The position numbers and the translations under genes are program-made. A DNA stretch of 64,000 nucleotides from Nocardioides sp. dk884 (GTDB lineage Bacteria; Actinomycetota; Actinomycetes; Propionibacteriales; Nocardioidaceae). The DNA lies in NCBI RefSeq assembly GCF_009557055.1, contig NZ_CP045649.1, positions 2,269,501 to 2,333,500 on the forward strand, given 5' to 3'. Each line of letters begins with the position of its first letter. Within the stretch, counting starts at the first letter, position 1. Below the pieces are notes generated by a model that had not been told where the DNA came from, searched no databases, and worked only from the letters and a program-made list of their open reading frames with translations. Positions 1-7,088 of the stretch are shown piece after piece.

Positions 1-89
1 GTCACGCGGCCGGGCTTGGCAGTGAAGGAGACGTTGTCGACGGCCGTGAAGCCGGCGTACCTCCGGGTCAGGAGCTCAACAGTGATCAT
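1..89 (-). CDS. ABC transporter ATP-binding protein, N-terminal fragment cut by the window edge
   Basis: Read on the minus strand from an ATG at 89, the first 29 codons give MITVELLTRRYAGFTAVDNV and continue with SFTAKPGRV. This is the usual opening of an ABC ATPase: a short beta strand, the aromatic A-loop region, then the stretch that leads into Walker A. A GAGGG ribosome site lies about 10 bases upstream. The gene follows the two-component system on the same strand. Response regulator, kinase and drug- or antibiotic-type ABC exporter often sit together in actinobacteria, so the regulator may control it (inference). Walker A and everything after lie outside the window. Confidence 0.7.
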   Translation of the reverse strand, partial: MITVELLTRRYAGFTAVDNVSFTAKPGRV

Positions 90-150
90 GGGCTCAACCC
101 TCGCGGCGTCGGGTCGTGCGCGCCTCGGCTCAAAGGCCGGTCTTGTCCTC

Positions 151-184
151 ACCGAAAGCACGGGGCCGAGATCGTGCTTTCGGT
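151..184. terminator. Perfect 12-bp stem-loop between the response regulator and the ABC gene
   Basis: ACCGAAAGCACG (151-162) pairs perfectly with CGTGCTTTCGGT (173-184) around a 10-nt loop. It lies 130 bases downstream of the response regulator stop and 60 bases upstream of the ABC gene start, both on the minus strand. No clear T-run follows on that strand, so it could equally be a regulator-binding palindrome for the ABC promoter. Confidence 0.45.
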
Positions 185-315
185 CGATCTCAGGAACCTG
201 ACGCATCCCTGCACGTGCCCACGAGCCGCAGGTCACGACCGGTGAACGTGTCCCCGCCGGGCACGGTGGGGCGTTCGCCGCCTCTGGACCTCGTGCCGGC
301 GGAGCGGGCCGGCCT

Positions 316-972
316 CTACTCCCGGACCCGGCCGGTCTCGTAGCCCCACATCGCGACCTCCACCCGGTTACGGGCGCCGAGCTTGGCCATGAGGCTGCCG
401 ATGTGGGTCTTCACCGTGCTGAGGCTGATGTGCAGCTCGGCGGCGATCTCTGCGTTGGTACGACCCCGCGCGACGGTGAGCAGCACCTGCTCCTCACGTT
501 CGGTGAGCGGGTCGAGGGGCTGGGCGGGAGGCGCTGCCCGACCCGTGCCCGCGAACGTCGACAGCAGCCGGCGGGTGATGCTGGGCGAGATCAGCGAGTC
601 ACCTCGGGTGGCCGCCCGGATCGCCTCGCCGAGCAGCTCGGGTCCGGCGTCCTTCAGGAGGAAGCCGGTGGCGCCGGCCGACAGCGCACCGTGCACGTAC
701 TCGTCGAGGTCGAAGGTGGTGATCACGACGACCGCGACCGGGTCCTCGACGCCCGGCCCAGCCAGCAGCCGGGTCGCTTCGACCCCGTCGAGGACGGGCA
801 TCCGGATGTCCATCAGGCACACGTCGGGACGGAGCTCGCGGCCCAGCCGCACCGCCTCCTGCCCGTCGCGCGCCTCCCCCACGACCTCGATGCCGTCCAG
901 GGTGCCCAGGATCAGCCGCAGTCCGGTCCGCACGAGGTCCTGGTCGTCGGCGACCAGCACCCGGATGCTCAC
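316..972 (-). CDS. NarL/LuxR-family two-component response regulator
   Basis: A 218-residue cytoplasmic regulator. The receiver domain fills about residues 1-120, with the acidic pair D9-D10, phospho-acceptor D55 in LMDIRMP, and the ITTFDLDEYV and LLKDAG segments near the conserved Thr and Lys. A LuxR-type helix-turn-helix (LTEREEQVLLTVARGRTN through STVKTHIGSLMAKL) occupies about residues 150-215. I chose the GTG at 972 because its GTGA overlaps the TGA of the upstream kinase gene, which implies translational coupling; longer upstream starts would run into the kinase frame. Target genes are not shown by sequence. The adjacent ABC transporter is the likeliest target. Confidence 0.93.
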   Translation of the reverse strand: MSIRVLVADDQDLVRTGLRLILGTLDGIEVVGEARDGQEAVRLGRELRPDVCLMDIRMPVLDGVEATRLLAGPGVEDPVAVVVITTFDLDEYVHGALSAGATGFLLKDAGPELLGEAIRAATRGDSLISPSITRRLLSTFAGTGRAAPPAQPLDPLTEREEQVLLTVARGRTNAEIAAELHISLSTVKTHIGSLMAKLGARNRVEVAMWGYETGRVRE

Positions 973-2114
973 GCCGGCACCTGCCGCGGCAGTGTCGCGC
1001 TGACGGCCCAGCCGTGACCGGGGCAGGGACCTGCCTGGCACACGCCACCCAGGAGCAGTGCGCGTTCCACCATCCCGGTGATCCCGAAGCCCGATTCGTG
1101 GGCGGGGTCGGCCGCGCCCGGGTCACCGTCGTCGCGGACGACGAGGCTGACCGTCGACTGGTCGCCGGCGACGCGCACGTCGATCAGGGTGGCGTTCCGG
1201 GCATGCCGCATGGCATTGGTGACCGCCTCCTGAGCGATCCGGAAGACAGCGGCGTCGATCGCCGCCGGGAGGGCGGCCAGGTCTCCCGAGACCGTCACCT
1301 CCACCCGCGGCCCGGCAGGCGAGGCCCCGGACAGCCGCTCGAGGTCGGCCACACCGGGCTGCGGGGCGTAGTCGACGGGTGCCTCGTTGCGCAGCACGCG
1401 GACCATCGCCCGCATCTCGGCCAGCGTGCGCGTTGCCTCCACCTCGATCACCTCCAGCGCCTCGAGCGGCGACGACGGGCTGGTCGCAGCAAGGGCGCGC
1501 CCGGCCTGCGCCTGGACGGCGATGGCCGAGACGTGGTGGGCGACCGTGTCGTGCAGCTCGCGTGCCAGCAGGACCCGCTCCTCCGACTTCACCTGCTCCA
1601 GGCTTCGCTCCCGGGCGCCGTGCTGGGAGCGCACGGCCCAACCCAGGGCAAAAGCGGACATCAGCACAGCGACCCCGCCGATGGCGTCCGCGAGCCCGGT
1701 CCAGCTGACGACGAACGACATGGTGGCCGCGAAGAGGATGATCGCCAGACCCGCGACCGCCTCTCGCCCGGAACCCCACCGGAAGAGTGCGTAGGGCAGC
1801 AGCAGGAAGTAGAGCATCGTGTACACGTCGAGCGCCGGTGCGTCGGATGCGATCAGGGCGATGTCCACGACCACGACCACGCCGAAGGCGGTCGCGACCA
1901 CGGCGAGCGGGTGGGTACGTCGCCACAGCAACAGCGGCGCCAGCCCGACCGTCAACACCACCGACAGCCCCGGTAGCGGCATGTCCTCACGCAAGACGCC
2001 CTCCAGCACCCCCGAGACCGTCACGAGCGCCAGCAGCGCCCAGTCCCGCCACACCCGAACTGGCGGGGCCGAGGGCCGGGGCTCCTCCAGCAGGGACCGC
2101 AGCGGATTGCTCAC
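969..2114 (-). CDS. NarL-type sensor histidine kinase (HisKA_3 class)
   Basis: A 381-residue membrane sensor kinase. The N-terminal half has about five hydrophobic segments (roughly residues 25-160) with almost no extracellular loops, so it probably senses a membrane signal. The dimerisation/phospho-acceptor helix has RELHDTVAHHVSAI with the phosphorylated His near residue 188. A compact HATPase domain ends the protein (RIAQEAVTNAMRHA, then VRDDGDPG and a glycine-rich GFGITGM lid). This is the DesK/NarX-like class that pairs with LuxR-type regulators. The GTG at 2114 is chosen because the membrane helix follows it directly and GAGGG sits just upstream. It overlaps the regulator gene by 4 bp. 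Confidence 0.92.
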   Translation of the reverse strand: MSNPLRSLLEEPRPSAPPVRVWRDWALLALVTVSGVLEGVLREDMPLPGLSVVLTVGLAPLLLWRRTHPLAVVATAFGVVVVVDIALIASDAPALDVYTMLYFLLLPYALFRWGSGREAVAGLAIILFAATMSFVVSWTGLADAIGGVAVLMSAFALGWAVRSQHGARERSLEQVKSEERVLLARELHDTVAHHVSAIAVQAQAGRALAATSPSSPLEALEVIEVEATRTLAEMRAMVRVLRNEAPVDYAPQPGVADLERLSGASPAGPRVEVTVSGDLAALPAAIDAAVFRIAQEAVTNAMRHARNATLIDVRVAGDQSTVSLVVRDDGDPGAADPAHESGFGITGMVERALLLGGVCQAGPCPGHGWAVSATLPRQVPA

Positions 2115-2201
2115 CCCCTCAGCGTAGGGATGGAGCGCCGCCAGGGGACCGGCCGAAAGTCTGACCCGGCCACCGGCCGAAGGCACGAACGGCTCGGAGC
2201 C

Positions 2202-2555
2202 TCAGGGCCTCAGCGCACCACTCAGCGCGCTCAGCGTGTCCTCGACGAGGCGGTAGAACGCCCAACGGCCGCGCTGCTCGCGGATGACGAGTCCCGCGTC
2301 CACCAGCTGCTTCATGTGGTGCGAGACCGTCGGCTGCGAGAGCCCCACCGGCTCGGTCAGGTCGCAGATGCAGGCCTCGCGCTCGGGCTGCGCGGCGATC
2401 AGGGACAGCAGCCGGACGCGCGTGGGGTCGCCGAGCGCCTTGAACGTCCGCGCCAGTCGCTGTGCCTCCTCCGCGTCCAGCACGCCGCCGGTGACGGTCG
2501 AGCAGCAGACCGAGGTCGGGGCGTCGACGACGGGGAGGGAGGTGCTGGTGGTCAT
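2202..2555 (-). CDS. arsR: ArsR-family As(III)-responsive repressor
   Basis: A 117-residue winged-helix repressor. The core runs LARTFKALGDPTRVRLLSLI and the recognition helix is LSQPTVSHHMKQL. Cysteines at 17-18 (VCCS) and at 62 and 64 (CICDL) fit the As(III) site of the Corynebacterium glutamicum-type ArsR, which uses an N-terminal Cys-Cys pair plus one Cys at the start of the DNA-binding helix. It is divergent from arsM-acr3-arsC. Repression of both promoters from the 94-bp gap, released by arsenite, is the expected logic. The ATG at 2555 is preferred because residues encoded further upstream do not resemble the family. Confidence 0.93.
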   Translation of the reverse strand: MTTSTSLPVVDAPTSVCCSTVTGGVLDAEEAQRLARTFKALGDPTRVRLLSLIAAQPEREACICDLTEPVGLSQPTVSHHMKQLVDAGLVIREQRGRWAFYRLVEDTLSALSGALRP

Positions 2556-2576
2556 GGCTCGAGTGTGCCAGACACA

Positions 2577-2617
2577 TTGACAACCGTCGATAGATAGAAG
2601 ATCCTCGATGCATCGAC
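2577..2617. promoter_or_regulatory. arsR/arsM divergent promoter region with candidate ArsR operator
   Basis: The gap holds a perfect 12-bp palindrome TCGATGCATCGA (2605-2616) and a wider inverted pair GTCGAT (2586-2591) / ATCGAC (2612-2617). A TTGACA at 2577-2582 could be a -35 element for arsM, but I see no convincing -10 at ideal spacing. Binding by ArsR is inferred from position. Confidence 0.5.
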
Positions 2618-2649
2618 ACACGCCGATACGACGCGAAAGGCAGGCGGTC

Positions 2650-3483
2650 ATGACCACCACGACCCCCACCCCCGACGAGACCAACACCGCGGCCTCGGAC
2701 CAGCTGCGCGAGGAGGTCCGGAGCCGCTACGCCCAGGCTGCGACCGCCGTCGTCGGCGGCACCGGCAACGCCGAGCTCAACGAGGCGCTCCAGGTGGTCG
2801 AGGACGACTGCGGGACCTCGTGCTGCAGCGGTGAGGTCGCGGTCGACGAGTCGTTCGGCGCGACGCTCTACAGCAGCGACGACCAGCAGGACCTTCCCGC
2901 CGAGGCGGTCGCGGCCAGCCTGGGCTGTGGCAACCCGACCGCGGTCGCCGACCTGCGTGCCGGCGAGAAGGTGCTCGACCTCGGCTCGGGCGGCGGCATC
3001 GACGTGCTCCTCTCCGCTCGGCGGGTCGGCGAGACCGGGTTCGCCTACGGCGTCGACATGACCGACGAGATGCTCGACCTGGCGCGCACCAACGCTGCCA
3101 AGGCCGGCGCGACCAACGTCGAGTTCCTCAAGGGCACCATCGAGGACATCCCGCTCCCCGACGCCGCCGTGGACGTCGTCATCTCCAACTGCGTCATCAA
3201 CCTCTCCGTCGACAAGCCCCGGGTCATCGCCGAGATGCACCGGGTGCTCGTTCCGGGCGGACGGATCGGGATCTCCGACGTCGTCGCCGAGGACCACCTC
3301 ACGCCCGAGGACCGCGCCGAGCGGGGCTCGTACGTCGGCTGCATCGCCGGCGCCCTGTCGCGCAGCGAGTACCTCGACGGGCTCCGGGCCGCCGGGTTCG
3401 TCGACGCGGACGTCGAGTTCACCCACGAGGCGGCCCCCGGCATGCACGGCGCCATCGTCCGCGCCACCAAGCCGACCGCATGA
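2650..3483 (+). CDS. arsM: Arsenite S-adenosylmethionine methyltransferase
   Basis: A 277-residue SAM-dependent enzyme that methylates As(III) to methylated arsenicals. The Rossmann motif is [16 protein letters not shown] (about 108-123), followed by [12 protein letters not shown]. The catalytic thiols of the family are visible: Cys93 in SLGCGNP, Cys181 in SNCVINL and Cys231 in YVGCIAGAL, plus an N-terminal cluster at 54, 58 and 59 (DDCGTSCCS). The ATG at 2650 has AAAGG upstream and matches family length better than the earlier in-frame ATG at 2608, which lies inside the operator. Its TGA overlaps the acr3 ATG (ATGA), so it heads a coupled operon. Confidence 0.95.
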   Translation: MTTTTPTPDETNTAASDQLREEVRSRYAQAATAVVGGTGNAELNEALQVVEDDCGTSCCSGEVAVDESFGATLYSSDDQQDLPAEAVAASLGCGNPTAVADLRAGEKVLDLGSGGGIDVLLSARRVGETGFAYGVDMTDEMLDLARTNAAKAGATNVEFLKGTIEDIPLPDAAVDVVISNCVINLSVDKPRVIAEMHRVLVPGGRIGISDVVAEDHLTPEDRAERGSYVGCIAGALSRSEYLDGLRAAGFVDADVEFTHEAAPGMHGAIVRATKPTA

Positions 3484-4568
3484 GCAGCACCATCACCTCG
3501 CCCACCGACGCGGCAGCCGGTCCGCGGCTGTCCACCCTCGACCGCTACCTCCCGGTGTGGATCGGGGTCGCGATGGTCGCCGGGCTGCTCGCCGGCCGCT
3601 GGGTGCCCGGGATCGCCGACGCCCTGGACGCCGTCACCGTCGGGTCGATCTCGTTGCCGATCGCGCTCGGCCTGCTGGTGATGATGTACCCGGTGCTGGC
3701 CAAGGTCCGCTATCACGAGGTCGGCCACGTCGTTCGCGACCGGCGGATGATGGCGCTCTCCCTGGTCCTGAACTGGGTCCTCGGCCCGGCGCTGATGTTC
3801 GCCCTGGCCTGGCTGTTCCTGCCCGACCTGCCCGAGTACCGCACCGGCCTCATCATCGTCGGCCTGGCCCGCTGCATCGCGATGGTCATCATCTGGAACG
3901 ACCTGGCCTGCGGCGACCGCGAGGCCGCCGCCGTACTCGTCGCGGTGAACTCCGTCTTCCAGGTCCTCGCCTTCGCCCTGCTCGGCTGGTTCTACCTCGA
4001 CCTGCTGCCCGGCTGGCTGGGCCTGTCCACCACCGGCCTCGACGTCTCCCCCTGGGAGATCGCCTGGAGCGTCCTCGTCTTCCTCGGGATCCCGCTGGCC
4101 GCCGGCTACCTCACCCGACGCATCGGGGAGGCGCGACGCGGCCGCGAGTGGTACGAGGAGCGCTTCCTGCCGCGCCTGGGCCCGTGGGCGCTGTACGGGC
4201 TGCTGTTCACGATCGTCGTGCTGTTCGCCCTCCAGGGCGAGTCGATCACCGACCAGCCCCTCGACGTGGCGCGCATCGCCGTACCGCTGGTCATCTACTT
4301 CGCGCTCATGTGGGCAGGCTCGCTGCTGCTCGCCCGCCGTGCCGGCCTGGGGTACGCCCGCGCCACCACCGTCGCCTTCACCGCCGCGGGCAACAACTTC
4401 GAGCTCGCGATCGCGGTCGCCATCGCGGTGTTCGGCGTCACCAGCGGCCAGGCGCTCGCCGGGGTCGTCGGTCCGCTCATCGAGGTCCCGGTCCTGGTGG
4501 GCCTGGTGTACGTCAGCCTCTGGGCGCGCCGCTTCTTCCCCGACCAGGCCCAGGGAGTCGCACGATGA
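3480..4568 (+). CDS. acr3: ACR3-type arsenite efflux permease
   Basis: A 362-residue integral membrane protein with about ten hydrophobic helices, which exports arsenite using the membrane potential. The family signatures are present: RCIAMVIIWNDLACGD with the essential Cys at about 132, and GNNFELAIAVAIAVFG near residue 310 with the conserved Glu. It belongs to the ACR3 family and not to ArsB. The gene overlaps arsM by 4 bp upstream and arsC by 4 bp downstream, so all three should be made together. With ArsC reducing arsenate to arsenite, this pump completes the detoxification route; ArsM offers an alternative methylation route. Confidence 0.96.
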   Translation: MSSTITSPTDAAAGPRLSTLDRYLPVWIGVAMVAGLLAGRWVPGIADALDAVTVGSISLPIALGLLVMMYPVLAKVRYHEVGHVVRDRRMMALSLVLNWVLGPALMFALAWLFLPDLPEYRTGLIIVGLARCIAMVIIWNDLACGDREAAAVLVAVNSVFQVLAFALLGWFYLDLLPGWLGLSTTGLDVSPWEIAWSVLVFLGIPLAAGYLTRRIGEARRGREWYEERFLPRLGPWALYGLLFTIVVLFALQGESITDQPLDVARIAVPLVIYFALMWAGSLLLARRAGLGYARATTVAFTAAGNNFELAIAVAIAVFGVTSGQALAGVVGPLIEVPVLVGLVYVSLWARRFFPDQAQGVAR

Positions 4569-5005
4569 CGGCCGAGCGGATCCCGCAGGTGGTCTTCGCC
4601 TGTGTTCGCAACGGCGGGCGCTCGGTGATCGCCCGGGTGCTCACCGAGCAGTACGCCGCGGGCCGCGTCGTCGCGGTGTCGGCCGGCACCCAGCCCGGGG
4701 AGCACATCCACCCCGAGGTCGCCCGCGCGCTCGAGCTGCTCGGCCTCGACACCTCCCGCGAGCGCCCCCAGCGCCTCACCACGGAGATGGTGGCCGCCAG
4801 CGACCTCGCCATCACGCTGGGCTGTGGCGAGGAATGCCCCTACGTCCCCGGCGTGACCTACCGCGACTGGCCGGTCGACGACCCGGGCGGCCAGGACGAC
4901 GCCACGGTGCGCCGCATCGTCGCCGACCTGGACACCCGCGTGCGCGACCTGCTCCGCGAGCTCGTCCCCGACCTCACCCTCGCGACGAGCGTCCTCGACG
5001 GCTGA
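4565..5005 (+). CDS. arsC: Arsenate reductase, low-molecular-weight phosphatase fold
   Basis: A 146-residue enzyme reducing As(V) to As(III). The CX5R catalytic loop is CVRNGGR, with Cys13 and Arg19, within the opening FACVRNGGRS. Cys87 and Cys91 (GCGEECP) lie where the resolving cysteines of thioredoxin-linked ArsC sit, although corynebacterial relatives use mycothiol; sequence alone does not settle which thiol is used. A DWPVDDP segment corresponds to the catalytic Asp region. It starts inside the acr3 stop codon (ATGA), the last gene of arsM-acr3-arsC. Confidence 0.93.
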   Translation: MTAERIPQVVFACVRNGGRSVIARVLTEQYAAGRVVAVSAGTQPGEHIHPEVARALELLGLDTSRERPQRLTTEMVAASDLAITLGCGEECPYVPGVTYRDWPVDDPGGQDDATVRRIVADLDTRVRDLLRELVPDLTLATSVLDG

Positions 5006-5021
5006 GGACCGGGTCGGCCGG

Positions 5022-5585
5022 TCAGCGCCGGACCTCGTAGTGGGCCACCGTCACGCCGTCCGGGAGGTCCTGCGTCCCCACGTGCCGTAGGTCCACCCAG
5101 CTGTCCAGGGCGCTGAAGAACGGCGTACCGCCGCCGACCAGGACCGGGTGCGTGACCACCTGGTACTCGTCGATCAGGCCGGCGCGCATCGCCGTACCGG
5201 CGAGGCCGGCGCCACCGATCTCCATCGGGGCGCCGTCCTCGGCCTTCAGGCGGCTGATCTCGGTCACGGCGTCACCGGTGACGAGGCGCGCGTTGCCGTC
5301 GACCTCGTCGAGGGTCGTGGAGAACACCACCTTCGGCGTCCGCTGCCAGAGATGGGCGAACTCGACCTCCACGGGCGTCGCGTCCGGCTGCTGGTCGGCG
5401 GTCGGCCAGTGCGCGCTCATCAGCTCCCACAGCCTGCGGCCGTACAGCGAGAGTCCGATCTCCCGGGCGCGGTCGTTGAACCACTGGTGCAGCTCGGGGC
5501 TCGGCACGCTCCACCCGATGTCGTCGCCGGGCGCGGCGATGTAGCCGTCCAGGCTCGCGTTCATCATGTAGCTCAGCTTGCGCAC
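5022..5585 (-). CDS. Dihydrofolate reductase / RibD C-terminal-like family protein
   Basis: A 187-residue protein of the RibD_C/DHFR-like family common in actinobacteria, opening with RKLSYMMNASLDGYIA and carrying the NADPH-site segment IGGAGLAGTAMRAGLIDEY and the VLVGGGTPFF turn. Members are NADPH-binding oxidoreductases whose substrates are mostly unknown; this is not the essential folate enzyme FolA. The GTG at 5585 is chosen because GGAGG lies 9 bases upstream and it gives the canonical N-terminus; the ATG at 5600 overlaps that ribosome site. It converges with arsC, separated by 16 bp. Confidence 0.88.
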   Translation of the reverse strand: MRKLSYMMNASLDGYIAAPGDDIGWSVPSPELHQWFNDRAREIGLSLYGRRLWELMSAHWPTADQQPDATPVEVEFAHLWQRTPKVVFSTTLDEVDGNARLVTGDAVTEISRLKAEDGAPMEIGGAGLAGTAMRAGLIDEYQVVTHPVLVGGGTPFFSALDSWVDLRHVGTQDLPDGVTVAHYEVRR

Positions 5586-5660
5586 GTGGTCAGCCTCCAT
5601 CGGGTCGGTCCGTCTGCCGACTACCGACCGCGTCGACGGAGGGAACTCATCGCCGCGCCC

Positions 5661-5993
5661 TCAGGGGCCGACGACATCGACGCGCCCGTCGAGCCCGTCG
5701 TCGGCCGGTGCGACCAGACCGCCCAGCACGCCGACGAGCACGGCGATCGTGAGCAGTTTGCCGATCGGGATGCCGGCGCCCGCCGACGGGTTCGCCCGCT
5801 GCCAGGCGAACCACTGAGACCCGTGGAACCGCGCCAGCGCGACCAGCGCCAGGACCGAGGTCGTCAGGCCGAGCACGTGCAGCGTCGCCTGACCCAGGTC
5901 GTCGAGATCGACGATGCCGACGAGCTCCACGAAGAAGCTCAGCACGAGCACGATCCACGCGACCACCAGCCGCACGGTCCGCGCGCGGATCAC
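5661..5993 (-). CDS. Small membrane protein of unknown function
   Basis: A predicted 110-residue protein with three hydrophobic segments: about residues 7-24 (VRLVVAWIVLVLSFFVEL), 36-50 and 80-95. Between them is a conserved-looking basic loop (ARFHGSQWFAWQR), followed by an acidic tail. I recognise no family. The GTG start at 5993 forms a GTGA overlap with the stop of the tiny upstream ORF, which suggests coupling. Alternatively the two ORFs are halves of one protein split by a frameshift, as the upstream ORF ends in a hydrophobic stretch that would join naturally. Confidence 0.6.
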   Translation of the reverse strand: MIRARTVRLVVAWIVLVLSFFVELVGIVDLDDLGQATLHVLGLTTSVLALVALARFHGSQWFAWQRANPSAGAGIPIGKLLTIAVLVGVLGGLVAPADDGLDGRVDVVGP

Positions 5994-6094
5994 GCCGGCG
6001 CCTGGCCCGCCAGCGAGGCCCAGGCGACCACCCAGATCGACATCGGCAGCGGCGGTGCCGCCACTGGCTGGGTGGTCTTCCCGTCGAGGCTCAC
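5990..6094 (-). CDS. 34-residue single-span membrane micro-ORF coupled to the next gene
   Basis: From a GTG at 6094 the product is short: a polar start (SLDGKTTQPVAAPPLP) then one hydrophobic helix (SIWVVAWASLAGQAPA). GGGAGG lies about 13 bases upstream of the start. Its TGA overlaps the GTG of the following membrane protein. No family is recognised. It is either a genuine small membrane partner or the N-terminal part of a frameshifted larger gene. Codon usage is GC-rich like the surroundings. Confidence 0.45.
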   Translation of the reverse strand: MSLDGKTTQPVAAPPLPMSIWVVAWASLAGQAPA

Positions 6095-6123
6095 CGGCGC
6101 ATCCTGGCACCTCCCGCTCGCGG

Positions 6124-6678
6124 TCAGGGCGAAATGACGGGATCGCCATGGGCGAGCGCGACGAAGCACCGGTCCAGCTCCTCGAGCAGCATCTCGGAGC
6201 CGTCGTCGCAGGCGTCGCACCCGCAGTACGGGATGGAGGTGACGGGCGCGGCTGACGCGGGCGAGGCGTCGGCGGCACGGACGCCGACGTCGAGGCCGAA
6301 CTCATCGCCGTCGATCGTCACGACCCCGCAGAGCAGTTCGGAACCGCCGGGGACGCGCGGCGCGATCCGGTAGACGCGCACGATCTGGTCCGTCGACCGC
6401 CGTCCGCCGAGCCAGGTAGCGCCGGTCGGCGGCCCGACGCTCGTGGTGGCGAGGCCGCGGTCCGCCAGGACCTCGACCCACGCCTCGACCCGCCGGACGA
6501 GGATGCGGTACTTGCCCGGATCGGTGTAGCGGGAGTACTCCGCCTCGTCTGGCTCGCGATCCCCATGTGGGTCCGGCCAACCGGGCGTGTCGGCACCGAT
6601 GACGGCGAAGGCCCGGTCTACGGCGGCGAGGAGGTCCGAGGCCCAGGTCGGCGTCGTCGGGAGCGAGGAGCGATCCAT
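6124..6678 (-). CDS. DUF6226 family protein
   Basis: A 184-residue soluble protein. The N-terminal half contains GWPDPHGDREPDEAEYSRY and TDPGKYRILVRRVEAWVEVL, which I associate with the uncharacterised DUF6226 family of actinobacteria. Near the C-terminus a compact CGCDACDDGS motif offers three cysteines and several acids that could bind a metal. No signal peptide or membrane segment is seen. The ATG at 6678 gives a start within the soluble region; upstream codons in the same frame are arginine-rich antisense noise. Function unknown. Confidence 0.75.
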   Translation of the reverse strand: MDRSSLPTTPTWASDLLAAVDRAFAVIGADTPGWPDPHGDREPDEAEYSRYTDPGKYRILVRRVEAWVEVLADRGLATTSVGPPTGATWLGGRRSTDQIVRVYRIAPRVPGGSELLCGVVTIDGDEFGLDVGVRAADASPASAAPVTSIPYCGCDACDDGSEMLLEELDRCFVALAHGDPVISP

Positions 6679-6728
6679 CGGCGCAGCCTGACCGGCCCCT
6701 CGGCGGCACGGCAACCGAGTTGCCGGCC

Positions 6729-7010
6729 TCAGACGGCGGCGAGACCGAGTCGACGCCCCGAACGCTGGGACACCCGACCCACGGTGAACGCCGCGAGTGC
6801 CGCGCCGAGGGTGAACAGCGCAGCCGGCAGACCGGCGACGCTCTCGCCCCCGACCAGGTCCTGGGCGAGCAGGCCGCCGACCGTGACGCCGGCGGCCAGG
6901 CCGGCGCCGCCGAACACCTGGGAGATGACGACGACGGTGAGGGTGCGCCGGTAGAGGCGCCGCTGCTCCTCGGCTCCGATCGGGTCGGTCGCCAGCGAGG
7001 CAGGCGTCAT
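6729..7010 (-). pseudogene. Truncated MFS transporter, N-terminal remnant
   Basis: The frame encodes only 93 residues: MTPASLATDPIGAEEQ, then two hydrophobic helices (LTVVVISQVFGGAGLAAGV and PAALFTLGAALAAFTVG) and a stop just after GRVSQRSGRRLGLAAV. That last stretch is the cytoplasmic loop between helices 2 and 3 of major facilitator transporters (the G-x3-D/Q-R-x-G-R-R signature). Full members have about 400 residues and 12 helices, so ten helices are missing. The start has a good GGAG site at ATG 7010. The break lies 50 bp before the DUF6226 gene, consistent with a deletion that fused the transporter 5' end to this locus. Confidence 0.75.
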
Positions 7011-7088
7011 GGGTTCTCCGTCGTGCTCGGGCCCCGCGTCGTTCCCAGGCCGGATCGGGGTTGCAGGACCCACCATGCCGGGGTTGGT

